In this document: in pieces, positions 19,459-27,637 of the stretch
How the letters are laid out: each line of letters starts with the position of its first letter
Numbering within the stretch: position 1 is the stretch's first letter
Assembly (NCBI RefSeq): GCF_010686655.1
Contig: NZ_JAAGVY010000010.1
Span: 1-64,000, forward strand
From: Cryomorpha ignava
GTDB taxonomy: Bacteria > Bacteroidota > Bacteroidia > Flavobacteriales_D > Cryomorphaceae
DNA: 64,000 nucleotides
Direction: 5' to 3'
Program-made: the position numbers and the translations under genes
Notes under the pieces: model-generated
The model's database searches: none
Seen by the model: the letters and a program-made list of their open reading frames with translations, nothing else
What the model was told of the DNA's origin: nothing

Positions 19459-20598
19459 TTACGGCTTGCCAAAGTTTGTATTATTCACAAAACTAGTATC
19501 AGTCAAGGTTTCGAGAAAACTTACCAAGTCATCAACATCTTGCTCTGAAAGGCCCAAACCAACATTCGGAAATTTCATCAGCGGATCTAAAGTTTGGGAT
19601 AAATGACCACCCGAATTATAGTGTTCTACTACTTCGTGAAGGGTACCAAAACGACCATCGTGCATGTAGGGAGCGGTGAGGGCGATATTTCGAAGCGTAG
19701 GCGTTTTAAAAAGTCCCCGATCATAAGCTATACCTGTTACTCCTTCCCTTCCGAGATCAGTAAAAACGGAGTCGAGACCGTTGTTGTGAAACTGGTGATC
19801 AGTAAATTGTACAAAAGCGCCCCCGTGGCAATGGAAGCAATCGCCACCATTTTGGCCACCAATATATATATTGGGGTCGCCCCCTTCTGCAAGAAACAAT
19901 TCCTGGCCGCGAATTTCTGAGGGGCTTAGTGGAAGTCCACCATAATAATATGCCTTATCAAATTGTGAATTAGCAGAAACCATTGTGCGCATAAACTGTG
20001 CTATGGCATACGAAATGCGTAATGTATCCACACAATCGTTTCCAAAAGCAGCGGCAAACATTGTGGGGTATTCAGCATCTTGCTTCACGCGCGAAACGGT
20101 CGTTGGCCAATCCATATCCATTTCAATGGGATCGTGAATAGGGCTGGCAATCTGTTCTTCAAGCGTATTTACACGGCCATCCCAAAAGAAATTATTGTTC
20201 CAGGCGAGATTAATAAGTGCCATGCTGTTTCTGGGTGTAAAATCGCCATAGAGCCCAACACTTCCTGCCACATTATCGGCAAAGGCGTGCTCGGGAGCGT
20301 GGCATGAGCCGCAGCTCAATGCATTATTTCGCGAAAGCTGCTCGTCCCAAAAAAGTTTGCGTCCGAGAGCTATTCCTTCTTCGGTCATCGGATTATAAGC
20401 CGGCAAAGAAGGTTCGGGAAAGAAATACGGTTTTTGAAATTCGTGTGGAGTTCCACTGCCGGGTATTACTTCACATAAAATACTTTTGGGCGCGGGCTCA
20501 CCCGGTTCTCCATCATCATCGGGCTTGCAGCTAAACAGCAAACCCAAAAGGACCAAAGGCCAGATTAATAAAACGCTATTTCTAATAGATATCTCCAA
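19459..20598 (-). CDS. MauG/MbnH-like dihaem cytochrome c peroxidase family lipoprotein
   Basis: 379 residues. The lipobox LLFSC (Cys24) is followed by an acidic linker. There are two haem-binding motifs, CGSCH (96-100) and CFHCH (254-258), giving one haem per domain as in bacterial cytochrome c peroxidase and MauG. TLRNIALTAPYMHDGRF (301-317) is the conserved C-domain motif. The gene directly follows an MbnP-family gene (14 bases), the arrangement of MbnH-MbnP pairs in which MbnH converts a Trp of MbnP to kynurenine. The sixth ligand of the second haem cannot be fixed by eye (Y311 or a later Met such as M341), so peroxidase or MauG-type chemistry remains open. It should be a periplasm-facing lipoprotein. 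Confidence 0.88.
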   Translation of the reverse strand: MEISIRNSVLLIWPLVLLGLLFSCKPDDDGEPGEPAPKSILCEVIPGSGTPHEFQKPYFFPEPSLPAYNPMTEEGIALGRKLFWDEQLSRNNALSCGSCHAPEHAFADNVAGSVGLYGDFTPRNSMALINLAWNNNFFWDGRVNTLEEQIASPIHDPIEMDMDWPTTVSRVKQDAEYPTMFAAAFGNDCVDTLRISYAIAQFMRTMVSANSQFDKAYYYGGLPLSPSEIRGQELFLAEGGDPNIYIGGQNGGDCFHCHGGAFVQFTDHQFHNNGLDSVFTDLGREGVTGIAYDRGLFKTPTLRNIALTAPYMHDGRFGTLHEVVEHYNSGGHLSQTLDPLMKFPNVGLGLSEQDVDDLVSFLETLTDTSFVNNTNFGKP

Positions 20599-20612
20599 AT
20601 ATATTGATTGAC

Positions 20613-21386
20613 TTATTGAATTATTTCAAAACATGCCGCGCTATTATCTGCCACTTTAATTCCGAGGGGCATTTGGGTCATATTGCCATGAAACTGGGTT
20701 TCGTATTTTAAATCTATATGCGAATTTTCATTCAAAAAGAAGGTGTCGAGATTCAGCTTAAACGAAATCAATGCCACATCATTTGACCCTACATCAAACT
20801 GTCGGCTGAAAGGCGGAATTTCTCTGTAAAGCGTGTCTAGACCGGAATGAAGTCCAAAAGAGATTGGAAGAGCGGCAGCCGTATTTGGCACGGTATCGCA
20901 AAAACCTTCTATCGAAAAAAACCGGTATCCTCCCTGCCAGCTCCAAAACATGCCGTTTGATTCACTAAGCGGATGATTGGAATCAAAATCGCCGATAGAA
21001 AAATCAGGATTTTCAGGGCTGTTAAGTTCTGCGGGTACACCAAGATCAAAAGCAATGCCCACATATTTTCCGTAAGGAATGGTATAAGTGGCGCTTGTAC
21101 GGTGATTTCGAACGCTGAAAATTTCAATGTCGCTTAGCGGCACAATCGAAGAATCTTCGGCAATGAGGCGAATATTTGAAAGATAAAAGTTTAGATCTTT
21201 GAAAAAAAGCGGATAACCATCTACATTTACATAAGGTTGTGCGATTTGCATCTCCTGATTACCAATCATGGGTAAAAACATAATGGATAATTCTGCAGGA
21301 CGTTCCGCGGGTGTCTCATCATCTTTGGTACAGCCGCCAATAAAAAGCACTGAAAAAACTACTGCCAGCAAGTTTGTGATTCTCAT
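20613..21386 (-). CDS. MbnP-family copper-binding-type lipoprotein
   Basis: 257 residues. Lipobox FIGGC (Cys19). The sequence follows the MbnP family: YVNVDGYPLFFKDLNFYLSN, then YGKYVGIAFDLGVP, then the motif GMFWSWQGGYRF (145-156), and HIDLKYETQFHG near the end. W148 and W150 are the only tryptophans in the protein and lie in the motif where the characterised MbnP carries a Trp-derived kynurenine that binds copper with nearby His residues. The gene lies 14 bases upstream of the MbnH-like dihaem gene, so the pair is an operon. Copper binding here is inferred from the family. Confidence 0.87.
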   Translation of the reverse strand: MRITNLLAVVFSVLFIGGCTKDDETPAERPAELSIMFLPMIGNQEMQIAQPYVNVDGYPLFFKDLNFYLSNIRLIAEDSSIVPLSDIEIFSVRNHRTSATYTIPYGKYVGIAFDLGVPAELNSPENPDFSIGDFDSNHPLSESNGMFWSWQGGYRFFSIEGFCDTVPNTAAALPISFGLHSGLDTLYREIPPFSRQFDVGSNDVALISFKLNLDTFFLNENSHIDLKYETQFHGNMTQMPLGIKVADNSAACFEIIQ

Positions 21387-21421
21387 AGTGATCCAGTTTC
21401 TTTGAAATCTTTGTTAAAGTA

Positions 21422-21472
21422 CAATATTAGACCAGATTTCCCCATTTCATTTTCATTATAATTGTAAGTTTA
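21422..21472. promoter_or_regulatory. Candidate divergent promoters between mbnP-like and addA-like genes
   Basis: On the minus strand TAATATTG (21429 to 21422) is one base from TAnnTTTG and lies 35 bases before the MbnP ATG. On the plus strand TAAGTTTA (21465-21472) is also one base off and lies 16 bases before the helicase ATG. No -33 elements were found. Low confidence. Confidence 0.25.
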
Positions 21473-21488
21473 TCGGCATTAAAGCGCT

Positions 21489-24400
21489 ATGTCAAAATTC
21501 CTCATTTACAAATCTTCGGCCGGATCGGGTAAAACGACTACCCTGATTTACATTTTCCTCAAGCTAAGCCTTGCTTCTACTGATGCGAATCGGTTTAAGA
21601 AAATTCTCGCCATTACATTTACCAATAAGGCTGCCGCCGAAATGAAAGAAAGACTCATTTCGGAGCTGAACAAAATTAGCACTATTTCTGCTGATTATAA
21701 AGGAGGCGATTTCGTTATTGACGGTCTTCTGAAAGAGTTAAATACAGATCTTGCAACCCTCTCGCAGCGTGCGCTAAGCAGCTTTAAAATTCTGCTTCAC
21801 GACTTTAACGATCTGTCTATTGGCACCATAGATCAATTTAACCACCGCCTTATTCGCTCATTTAGCAGAGACCTTCGCTTAAAATCAGATTTTGAAGTAG
21901 AGCTAGATGAAAAAAGTCTTTTTCATGAAGCTGTGCAGCGACTCATTGACCGCGTTGGCGACGATCCATATATTACCACTCATCTTTTGGGCTATATGGC
22001 CTTAAAGCTCAATGATGAAAAACGGGTTGACATAGCCAGAGACCTGGAACAAATGCGCGGTTTGGTGCTTGGCGAATCTGCTTTGGAAGCGATAACGACT
22101 TTAAAAAATCAGGAAGATTTAGATTTTGTTGCTATCCGCAAGGACCTCCTGGCAAAGCGGAAAACCGCACAGAATTCCATTCAGAAAAAGGGAAAAGAAG
22201 TTCTTGAATTTCTTGCCGCTAAACAAATCGAAATAAACGATTTCTCGCATAAAGCAAGTGGATATGGCGGCTATTTTCTTAAAATGGCCGATTATCCAGA
22301 TAAGACTCCACATTGTAATTCATACATCAAAAAAGCTTTGGAAGGTGAGCTTGTCGCCAAGTCGGCAGCGGGGCATCTAAAGTCAAAAATTGATTCCTTT
22401 TCGGGTCAGTTGATTTCAAAACTTGAAGAAAGCATTGCAGTGTTTGAAGAAAACCACCGCGATTTCACTTTGAGTAATGCTTTGATGTGGCAAATAGATT
22501 TGATAGCCGTGCTCGAAGAATTGAGTTTGTGTATTGAAGAAATCTGCGAAGAGCGAAATATTCTGCCCATTTCAAAATTCAACAAACTAATTTCTGAAGC
22601 CCTTCGCAAAGAACCGGTAGCCTATCTCTACGAACATTACGGAATGCGGTTTAACCATATTCTGATTGACGAATACCAAGATACTTCAGAGCTGCAATGG
22701 TTTAATATCCTTCCACTTATTGAAGAGTCGCTCGCAAAAGGACAAACGAGTATGGTTGTAGGCGACGCTAAGCAAAGCATTTACCGCTGGCGTGGAGGAA
22801 AGGCCGAACAGCTTATTGCATTGCCCGAATTGCTTTCGCCACCCGAAGACTTGAGAATTGTAGCAGCCGAAACGCTTAGACGCACTTCAGAAATTAACGA
22901 GCTCGCCACAAATTACCGAAGCAGAATAAATATCGTAAATTTTAATAATGCCCTGTTTTCTCAACTCGGCGAAAATCTCACCCGTCTTGATTCGCTGTAC
23001 GAAAAAGAGTACAAAGAAGAGAGCGTTTCGCAGAATGCTAATCCCAAACTAACTGATGGCTATGTGCGCATTGATCATCTGGGAAAGAAGCCCGAAAAAG
23101 ATGCGAACTGGGATAAATTGCTTGAAAATATTGCGCTTTTTACCAATCAGGGCTATGCGTATAGCGATATGGCCATCCTCGTGCGCAGTACCGCTAAGGA
23201 AGGTCGGCTAATTTTAGACAGACTTCAGGATGCCGATATTCCAGTGGCAACGGCAAATAGTTTTGAAATTGACAAAAACATCCAAGTCAGGCTTATTCTG
23301 GCTTTCATGCGTTTGGCTTACGATCGCGAAAATACTCCGGCAAAGCTTTCGATTATGCGAAGCATGCAAACCATTTTTCACTTGCCTTTCGAACCCCATC
23401 TTTTTTTATTTAAAAATGGAATAGACCTCAACTCCTATTTAAAAAAGCACCGCAAACCAATTTTCAGCGGATTAAAAAATTCGGAGGGGATTTATGAGCT
23501 TACCGAAAGATTAATTGCCGACTATTTGCCTAATTCCAGAAATAGTTTTCTGAATGCACTTTTAAATGTCATTGTCAGTCGTGTAGGTCTCAATGGTACC
23601 TGTCGTGAATTTTTTGATTGGTGGGATACCTTGAACGAAAAGCCGAGCGTACCCGGAAGCGAAGGTTCCAACGCCATACAGCTTATGACGATTCACAAAG
23701 CAAAGGGATTGCAGTTTAAAGTGGTTTTTGCTCCGGATATCGACTGGAGGTTTCGTGCGGTAAGCACTGAATTAAAATGGTTTGACTTGCGTGATAATCC
23801 CATTTCTACGATTCCATTCGCTCCGCTTCCGCTAAACAATCGCCTAAAAGATATGGGACTTACGGCAGAGTGGGAAGAAGACGAGGATGCTTCAAAATTC
23901 GACAATCTCAATCTGATTTATGTAGCGCTTACCCGAGCCGAAGAAGCTTTGTGTATATCGTTCGGCTCAAATGGCGATTCAAAAATAGGCGAAACAATTA
24001 TGAATGCGCTTGAGCAAATACGCGATTCGAAACTAGCTTCAATGTCAGGATATAACTCCACAGACCACAGTGAATCAGGCTCTACCATAGAAATCGGCGT
24101 ATTGCCTGAAAGCGAAAAACCAGAAACTGATGTAGTTGAGGGCGGGGCAATAGAATGGATAAATCCCGATAATGAGCCCTGGTTTACAAAAGTGCTCACC
24201 GCTCCGCAAATTCAAAAAGCCGATCGCCTGCGAGGTGTCCGTTTTCACACTATTGTTTCTGTGTCAAAATCGGCAGAGCAGGCAAAGGCAAAGCTAGATA
24301 GATTGATGGCCGGAGGCGAAATTACTCCATTGGAGCACATCGAATTATTAGCAATGGCCGATAGTTTGTACAGCGATAAGCGATTTGTCAAATTACTCGA

Positions 24401-24671
24401 GTCGTCAAAGGTTTTGGCCGAACGGGAGCTATTTTACAATTCGGAAATATTGCGTCCCGATATGGTACTCGAAAATGAAGAAAACACAGTATTAATCGAT
24501 TTTAAAACGGGCGAAGAAGATGAGAAATACGAGGAGCAGGTTGCCAGGTATGGCGCGGCTTTACAGCAAATGAGTGCGAAGCCGGTAAAAGCTTTTATTC
24601 TTTATATCTCTCCTGTATTTTGGGTGCCAGTGACTTTAAATTCCGGTGCGCATCAGGGTTCTCTTTTTTGA
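21489..24671 (+). CDS. AddA/RecB-like UvrD-family helicase with C-terminal nuclease domain
   Basis: 1060 residues. Superfamily 1A helicase motifs in order: Walker A SSAGSGKT (9-16), Ia AITFTNKAAAEMKER, II IDEYQDTSELQW, III VGDAKQSIYRWRGG, IV NYRS, V LMTIHKAKGLQFKVVF, VI LIYVALTRAEEALCI. The C-terminal 120 residues carry a PD-(D/E)XK nuclease of the RecB type (GVRFHTIV, RPDMVLE, LIDFKTGEE, YEEQVARYG). This is the AddA half of an AddAB-type enzyme that resects double-strand breaks. The partner AddB, often adjacent, is not in the window. The stop abuts the convergent SRAP stop with no spacer. Confidence 0.92.
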   Translation: MSKFLIYKSSAGSGKTTTLIYIFLKLSLASTDANRFKKILAITFTNKAAAEMKERLISELNKISTISADYKGGDFVIDGLLKELNTDLATLSQRALSSFKILLHDFNDLSIGTIDQFNHRLIRSFSRDLRLKSDFEVELDEKSLFHEAVQRLIDRVGDDPYITTHLLGYMALKLNDEKRVDIARDLEQMRGLVLGESALEAITTLKNQEDLDFVAIRKDLLAKRKTAQNSIQKKGKEVLEFLAAKQIEINDFSHKASGYGGYFLKMADYPDKTPHCNSYIKKALEGELVAKSAAGHLKSKIDSFSGQLISKLEESIAVFEENHRDFTLSNALMWQIDLIAVLEELSLCIEEICEERNILPISKFNKLISEALRKEPVAYLYEHYGMRFNHILIDEYQDTSELQWFNILPLIEESLAKGQTSMVVGDAKQSIYRWRGGKAEQLIALPELLSPPEDLRIVAAETLRRTSEINELATNYRSRINIVNFNNALFSQLGENLTRLDSLYEKEYKEESVSQNANPKLTDGYVRIDHLGKKPEKDANWDKLLENIALFTNQGYAYSDMAILVRSTAKEGRLILDRLQDADIPVATANSFEIDKNIQVRLILAFMRLAYDRENTPAKLSIMRSMQTIFHLPFEPHLFLFKNGIDLNSYLKKHRKPIFSGLKNSEGIYELTERLIADYLPNSRNSFLNALLNVIVSRVGLNGTCREFFDWWDTLNEKPSVPGSEGSNAIQLMTIHKAKGLQFKVVFAPDIDWRFRAVSTELKWFDLRDNPISTIPFAPLPLNNRLKDMGLTAEWEEDEDASKFDNLNLIYVALTRAEEALCISFGSNGDSKIGETIMNALEQIRDSKLASMSGYNSTDHSESGSTIEIGVLPESEKPETDVVEGGAIEWINPDNEPWFTKVLTAPQIQKADRLRGVRFHTIVSVSKSAEQAKAKLDRLMAGGEITPLEHIELLAMADSLYSDKRFVKLLESSKVLAERELFYNSEILRPDMVLENEENTVLIDFKTGEEDEKYEEQVARYGAALQQMSAKPVKAFILYISPVFWVPVTLNSGAHQGSLF

Positions 24672-25466
24672 TTAACGCGGTCTTGACCTGGCTCGTGAAA
24701 AACCCATTCCTTCCAGCATTAATTCCTGTTCTAACTTCAAACTCGTTTCAGAGGCTACGGCCGGGCCGATGGGCTTAAGCAAATCAATACCATTGTTTCT
24801 GGGGTTTTTGATATCAGTAGAGATCGGATAGGCATTCATATCACCTCCTTCGTATGGCTGCAGCATGGCAGTAACTTCACCAAGCGATAAGTTGGGATCG
24901 AGCCATTCGCGTTCTTTTCCTTTCGGTAAAATAACCGGCGAACGGTGGTGCGGCAACATTTGCAAAAGCTTGTTTGGCGTAGTGGTTATAATGGCAAATG
25001 AATTTACCACTTCGCCGGTTTCCACGTCAACCCATTCGTCCCAAATACCCGCAAAGGCAAATGGTCGTTGTCCTTTTGAGAGGTGCACCACGTATGGCTC
25101 ATCGAGTTTTTTTGTAGTAGTGCCCTCAATAAATGAATCAGCAATAACCAGGCAACGCTTGCTGCGAATAGATTTCCGAAAGGCGGGTTTTGAAATGATA
25201 CCCATTGCTCCGTGGTACTTCGGATCGTTTTCCTTATTGTGATCCCCTTCAGCACGTGCATTGAAAAAGTAGAGCTTCTTCTTAGCCCAAAATGGTGTCA
25301 TTCCAAACATAAAATACTGTAATTTATCAGGGTCTTTATCCGTGATAACCGGCGCAAAACTACCGGGGCCGATATTAAAATTGGGATTATACGGCCCGAG
25401 AGCGTGCACTCCAAATCGCTCTTCTATTTCTGAAATTTTTGAAATAACTACGTATCTGCCACACAT
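24672..25466 (-). CDS. SOS response-associated peptidase (SRAP, YedK/HMCES-like)
   Basis: 264 residues from the ATG at 25466. This start is certain because SRAP proteins need the catalytic Cys2 (MCGRYV), exposed after Met removal; the longer frame would bury it. Conserved residues follow: NARAEG (the Asn/Glu that hold the abasic-site link), LVIADSFIEG, and the His motif HHRSPVIL. The family forms a thiazolidine DNA-protein crosslink at abasic sites in single-stranded DNA. It converges on the AddA-like gene and is divergent from the GNAT gene. Two of the three adjacent genes therefore concern DNA repair. Confidence 0.94.
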   Translation of the reverse strand: MCGRYVVISKISEIEERFGVHALGPYNPNFNIGPGSFAPVITDKDPDKLQYFMFGMTPFWAKKKLYFFNARAEGDHNKENDPKYHGAMGIISKPAFRKSIRSKRCLVIADSFIEGTTTKKLDEPYVVHLSKGQRPFAFAGIWDEWVDVETGEVVNSFAIITTTPNKLLQMLPHHRSPVILPKGKEREWLDPNLSLGEVTAMLQPYEGGDMNAYPISTDIKNPRNNGIDLLKPIGPAVASETSLKLEQELMLEGMGFSRARSRPR

Positions 25467-25473
25467 GTGCTTG

Positions 25474-25481
25474 TATCTTTG
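25474..25481 (+). promoter_or_regulatory. Candidate -7 element for the GNAT gene
   Basis: TATCTTTG matches TAnnTTTG exactly. Transcription would begin near 25488, after the first possible ATG-like frame extension at 25467, which supports a start at 25500 or 25524 for the GNAT protein. Confidence 0.4.
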
Positions 25482-25499
25482 TCGGAAAAGTACAAAGAA

Positions 25500-25988
25500 A
25501 TGAGCGACATCCAAAAACCGGAAATGACTTGGGAAATAAAAACATTTGGCGAGCTCTCGACAAATGAGCTTCACGATTTACTAAAAACGAGAGTCGATGT
25601 TTTTGTTGTGGAACAGGAATGCGCCTATCCCGAAATAGACGGAAAAGACCCGCTCTGCATCCATGTTTTGGGAAAAAACAGCTCCGGTAAAACTTTAGCC
25701 ACTGCCCGCATAGCTCCGGCAGGTGTAATTTACGGCGAGGTGAGTATTGGCAGAGTCGCCATTGACAAATCACTGCGCGGAACGGGAGTTGGAAAAATCG
25801 TTATGGAACAGGCAATGACATTTTGCATTGAAGAGCTAAACGCGAAAACCATCAAAATTGCTGCCCAGCTCTATCTGAAGAAATTCTACTCCGGTTTTGG
25901 TTTTACTCAGATAAGTGATGTTTATTTATGGGATGGGATTGAACATATTGATATGCGGTTTCCTAAGAAAATTGGCAATAGGCAATAG
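25500..25988 (+). CDS. ElaA-like GNAT N-acetyltransferase
   Basis: 162 residues from the ATG at 25500; 25524 (MTWEIKTF) is an equally good start by homology. The ElaA-type opening is LLKTRVDVFVVEQECAYPEIDGKD. The acetyl-CoA-binding motif A is IGRVAIDKSLRGTGVGKIVM (R/Q-x-x-G-x-G/A form RGTGVG). The C-terminal strand is AAQLYLKKFYSGFGF. The substrate is unknown. The last residues IGNRQ and the stop codon are encoded inside a GGCAATA tandem repeat, so the original C-terminus may have been modified by repeat insertion. Other family members usually end near this point. Confidence 0.9.
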   Translation: MSDIQKPEMTWEIKTFGELSTNELHDLLKTRVDVFVVEQECAYPEIDGKDPLCIHVLGKNSSGKTLATARIAPAGVIYGEVSIGRVAIDKSLRGTGVGKIVMEQAMTFCIEELNAKTIKIAAQLYLKKFYSGFGFTQISDVYLWDGIEHIDMRFPKKIGNRQ

Positions 25989-26008
25989 GCAATAGGCAAT
26001 AGGCAATT
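25974..26008. repeat. GGCAATA heptamer tandem repeat
   Basis: Five consecutive copies of GGCAATA, the last imperfect, begin inside the GNAT gene and run 20 bases past its stop. A related GGCAAT-rich run lies at about 26311-26354. Confidence 0.85.
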
Positions 26009-26563
26009 TTGTAATTGACAACCGTATTAATTACTACTCAAATCCTCCATTTAAATTCTAATATTCACTATACCGCGATGTGAACTCCCTTTCCTGCATC
26101 CGACGAGGCTTTTCGCCGACGACCGAAGGGAGTGCGTAGGCATAGAGGCCTAGTATGTAAGATAGTTCACCCCATTCTTTTTTTTATTCACAATTTTACG
26201 AAGTTTTGAGTCTCCCCCAAACCCCCTCTTTTCAACAACACTATCAACAATCTTGAAAAGATTAAAAGGGTGAGACAAATCTAAAGGTATGTAGAGGAAT
26301 GCACAAGGGAGGCAATGGGCAATTTTGCAATAAGCAATTGGCAATTGGCAATGGCATTATCTTCAGTGACAATTTTTAATTTTCTCAATTTCTCAATGGT
26401 TTAATAAAGCGCATCGTCTTTCTCTTAGGTAAATACAGGAGAGTCTGAATATCTGCACTTAAAGGTATGTCAAATCAAAATTATTTGTATTTTTAGTGAA
26501 ATCAAATAGGTGAAATATTCTAGCCGACCGCAGTAACCATTTAAAATACCATACCTCATAGCC
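25989..26563. other. Repeat-filled intergenic region
   Basis: No supported gene. It contains the end of the GGCAATA array, a segment GGCAATTTTG-x-AAT that appears twice (about 26002 and 26318) as a direct repeat about 315 bases apart, a copy of dispersed family A (GACCGAAGGGAGTGCGTAGG, 26120-26139), and further GGCAAT runs to 26356. The sequence between the direct repeats could be a degenerate inserted element; no transposase remnant is readable in any frame. Confidence 0.6.
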
Positions 26564-27415
26564 ATGCTTTACACGATGCAAGATTTTCGAAAATTGAAAT
26601 TGATTGGATTAAGTCTTTTGTTAGGTCTTATTTCATCCGGTTTAAAAGGTCAGTCTGTTTCTACGATAGGAGAAATATATGATTACGAGATCAATGATGT
26701 TTTTGAAATTAAGGAAACTGGTTCTAACGGTTTTTCTGGCTTTCTCGAGTATTCAAGTATTCTAATTTCAGGAAAATATTATTCAGCTAATAGCGATACT
26801 GTCTTTTATATACGCAGTGTAAACACTTATTATTCGGGAACAAATAACCCGGAGGGTAGTTATAACTTCTTTGTTGATACGATTTCTTATACGAATTTGA
26901 GTTCCCTACTTGGCAATATGGATTCTGTATACTATTCGGCGGATTATAATGGGAGAAAAGTGAATTTAAGCACTCCTCCAATATTTGATAGCTGGGTAAT
27001 AGAAACAAGTTATATTGAGGGTTGTGGAGGGCCTTACGATGATACCAATTGGTATGGAGACGACGAAGGTTTTATTACATCTCACTGGTTAGGTTTAACT
27101 TATTTTAAAAAAGGATTGGATGAATGGGGCACTATTTATTATTTTCCCACATCAATTGAAAAACTAAATTCTAAACTCAATTTTAGAGTTTATCCAAACC
27201 CAACTTCCAACATACTCTTATTAGATTTAACTGATCAAAATTTTAGCTCTTGTTACGGAACTATCTACTCGAGTACCGGCAAACGCATTGAGGAACTTAT
27301 GTTTTCAAAAACTGAAAAGAAGCAACTTGATATTTCAACTTTAAATAAGGGGCTTTACATTATAAGGCTTAATATCGATGGTGATTTTTATAGTGCCACG
27401 TTTGTGAAGAACTGA
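26564..27415 (+). CDS. T9SS cargo protein with type A sorting domain, AT-rich, function unknown
   Basis: 283 residues; an in-frame ATG at 26576 directly precedes the signal peptide (MQDFRKLKLIG...LKGQ) and may be the true start. The middle is a beta-rich domain rich in Tyr and Ser without a motif I recognise. The C-terminus (FRVYPNPTSNILLLDL, GTIYSSTGKRIEEL, LNKGLYIIRLN) is a type A sorting domain. By eye it is clearly richer in A and T than its neighbours, and repeats flank it on both sides (25974-26356 and 27550-27596). This fits an acquired or fast-evolving cassette. Confidence 0.8.
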   Translation: MLYTMQDFRKLKLIGLSLLLGLISSGLKGQSVSTIGEIYDYEINDVFEIKETGSNGFSGFLEYSSILISGKYYSANSDTVFYIRSVNTYYSGTNNPEGSYNFFVDTISYTNLSSLLGNMDSVYYSADYNGRKVNLSTPPIFDSWVIETSYIEGCGGPYDDTNWYGDDEGFITSHWLGLTYFKKGLDEWGTIYYFPTSIEKLNSKLNFRVYPNPTSNILLLDLTDQNFSSCYGTIYSSTGKRIEELMFSKTEKKQLDISTLNKGLYIIRLNIDGDFYSATFVKN

Positions 27416-27549
27416 GGGTTGTGATCTGTATTGCTCCAAGACCCAAAACTTCATTTTCTTAACTCCTTAATGATTTAAAGAAATTTGAGCTATCATGTGC
27501 CACAGCAATTTACCTTCAGCAAAACAGATTTTTGTTTCAGGAAACTCGG

Positions 27550-27596
27550 CAAGATGCCGTACAAAGCGTCCCCAAGCTAAAAGCTTGGCGACGGCG
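27550..27596. repeat. Dispersed hairpin repeat, family C, copy 1
   Basis: The unit AAGATGCCG, about 10 variable bases, then GTCCCCAAGCTAAAAGCTTGG and CGACGG. CCAAGCT (27572-27578) pairs with AGCTTGG (27582-27588) around AAA. A second copy lies at 54821-54865, where the stem changes CCAAGCT to CCGAGCT and still pairs by a G-U wobble. Confidence 0.75.
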
Positions 27597-27637
27597 CAAT
27601 TTGCGGAGCGTTCTTAAGACCTACAGCGGAGCAAAAA

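Noticed and set aside
19459-21386. Methanobactin biosynthesis locus
   Set aside because: MbnH/MbnP-like genes are present but no precursor peptide, MbnB or MbnC gene was found nearby.
25467-25499. N-terminal extension of the GNAT protein starting at 25467
   Set aside because: The start lies before the -7 element TATCTTTG at 25474-25481, so the extension would not be in the transcript.
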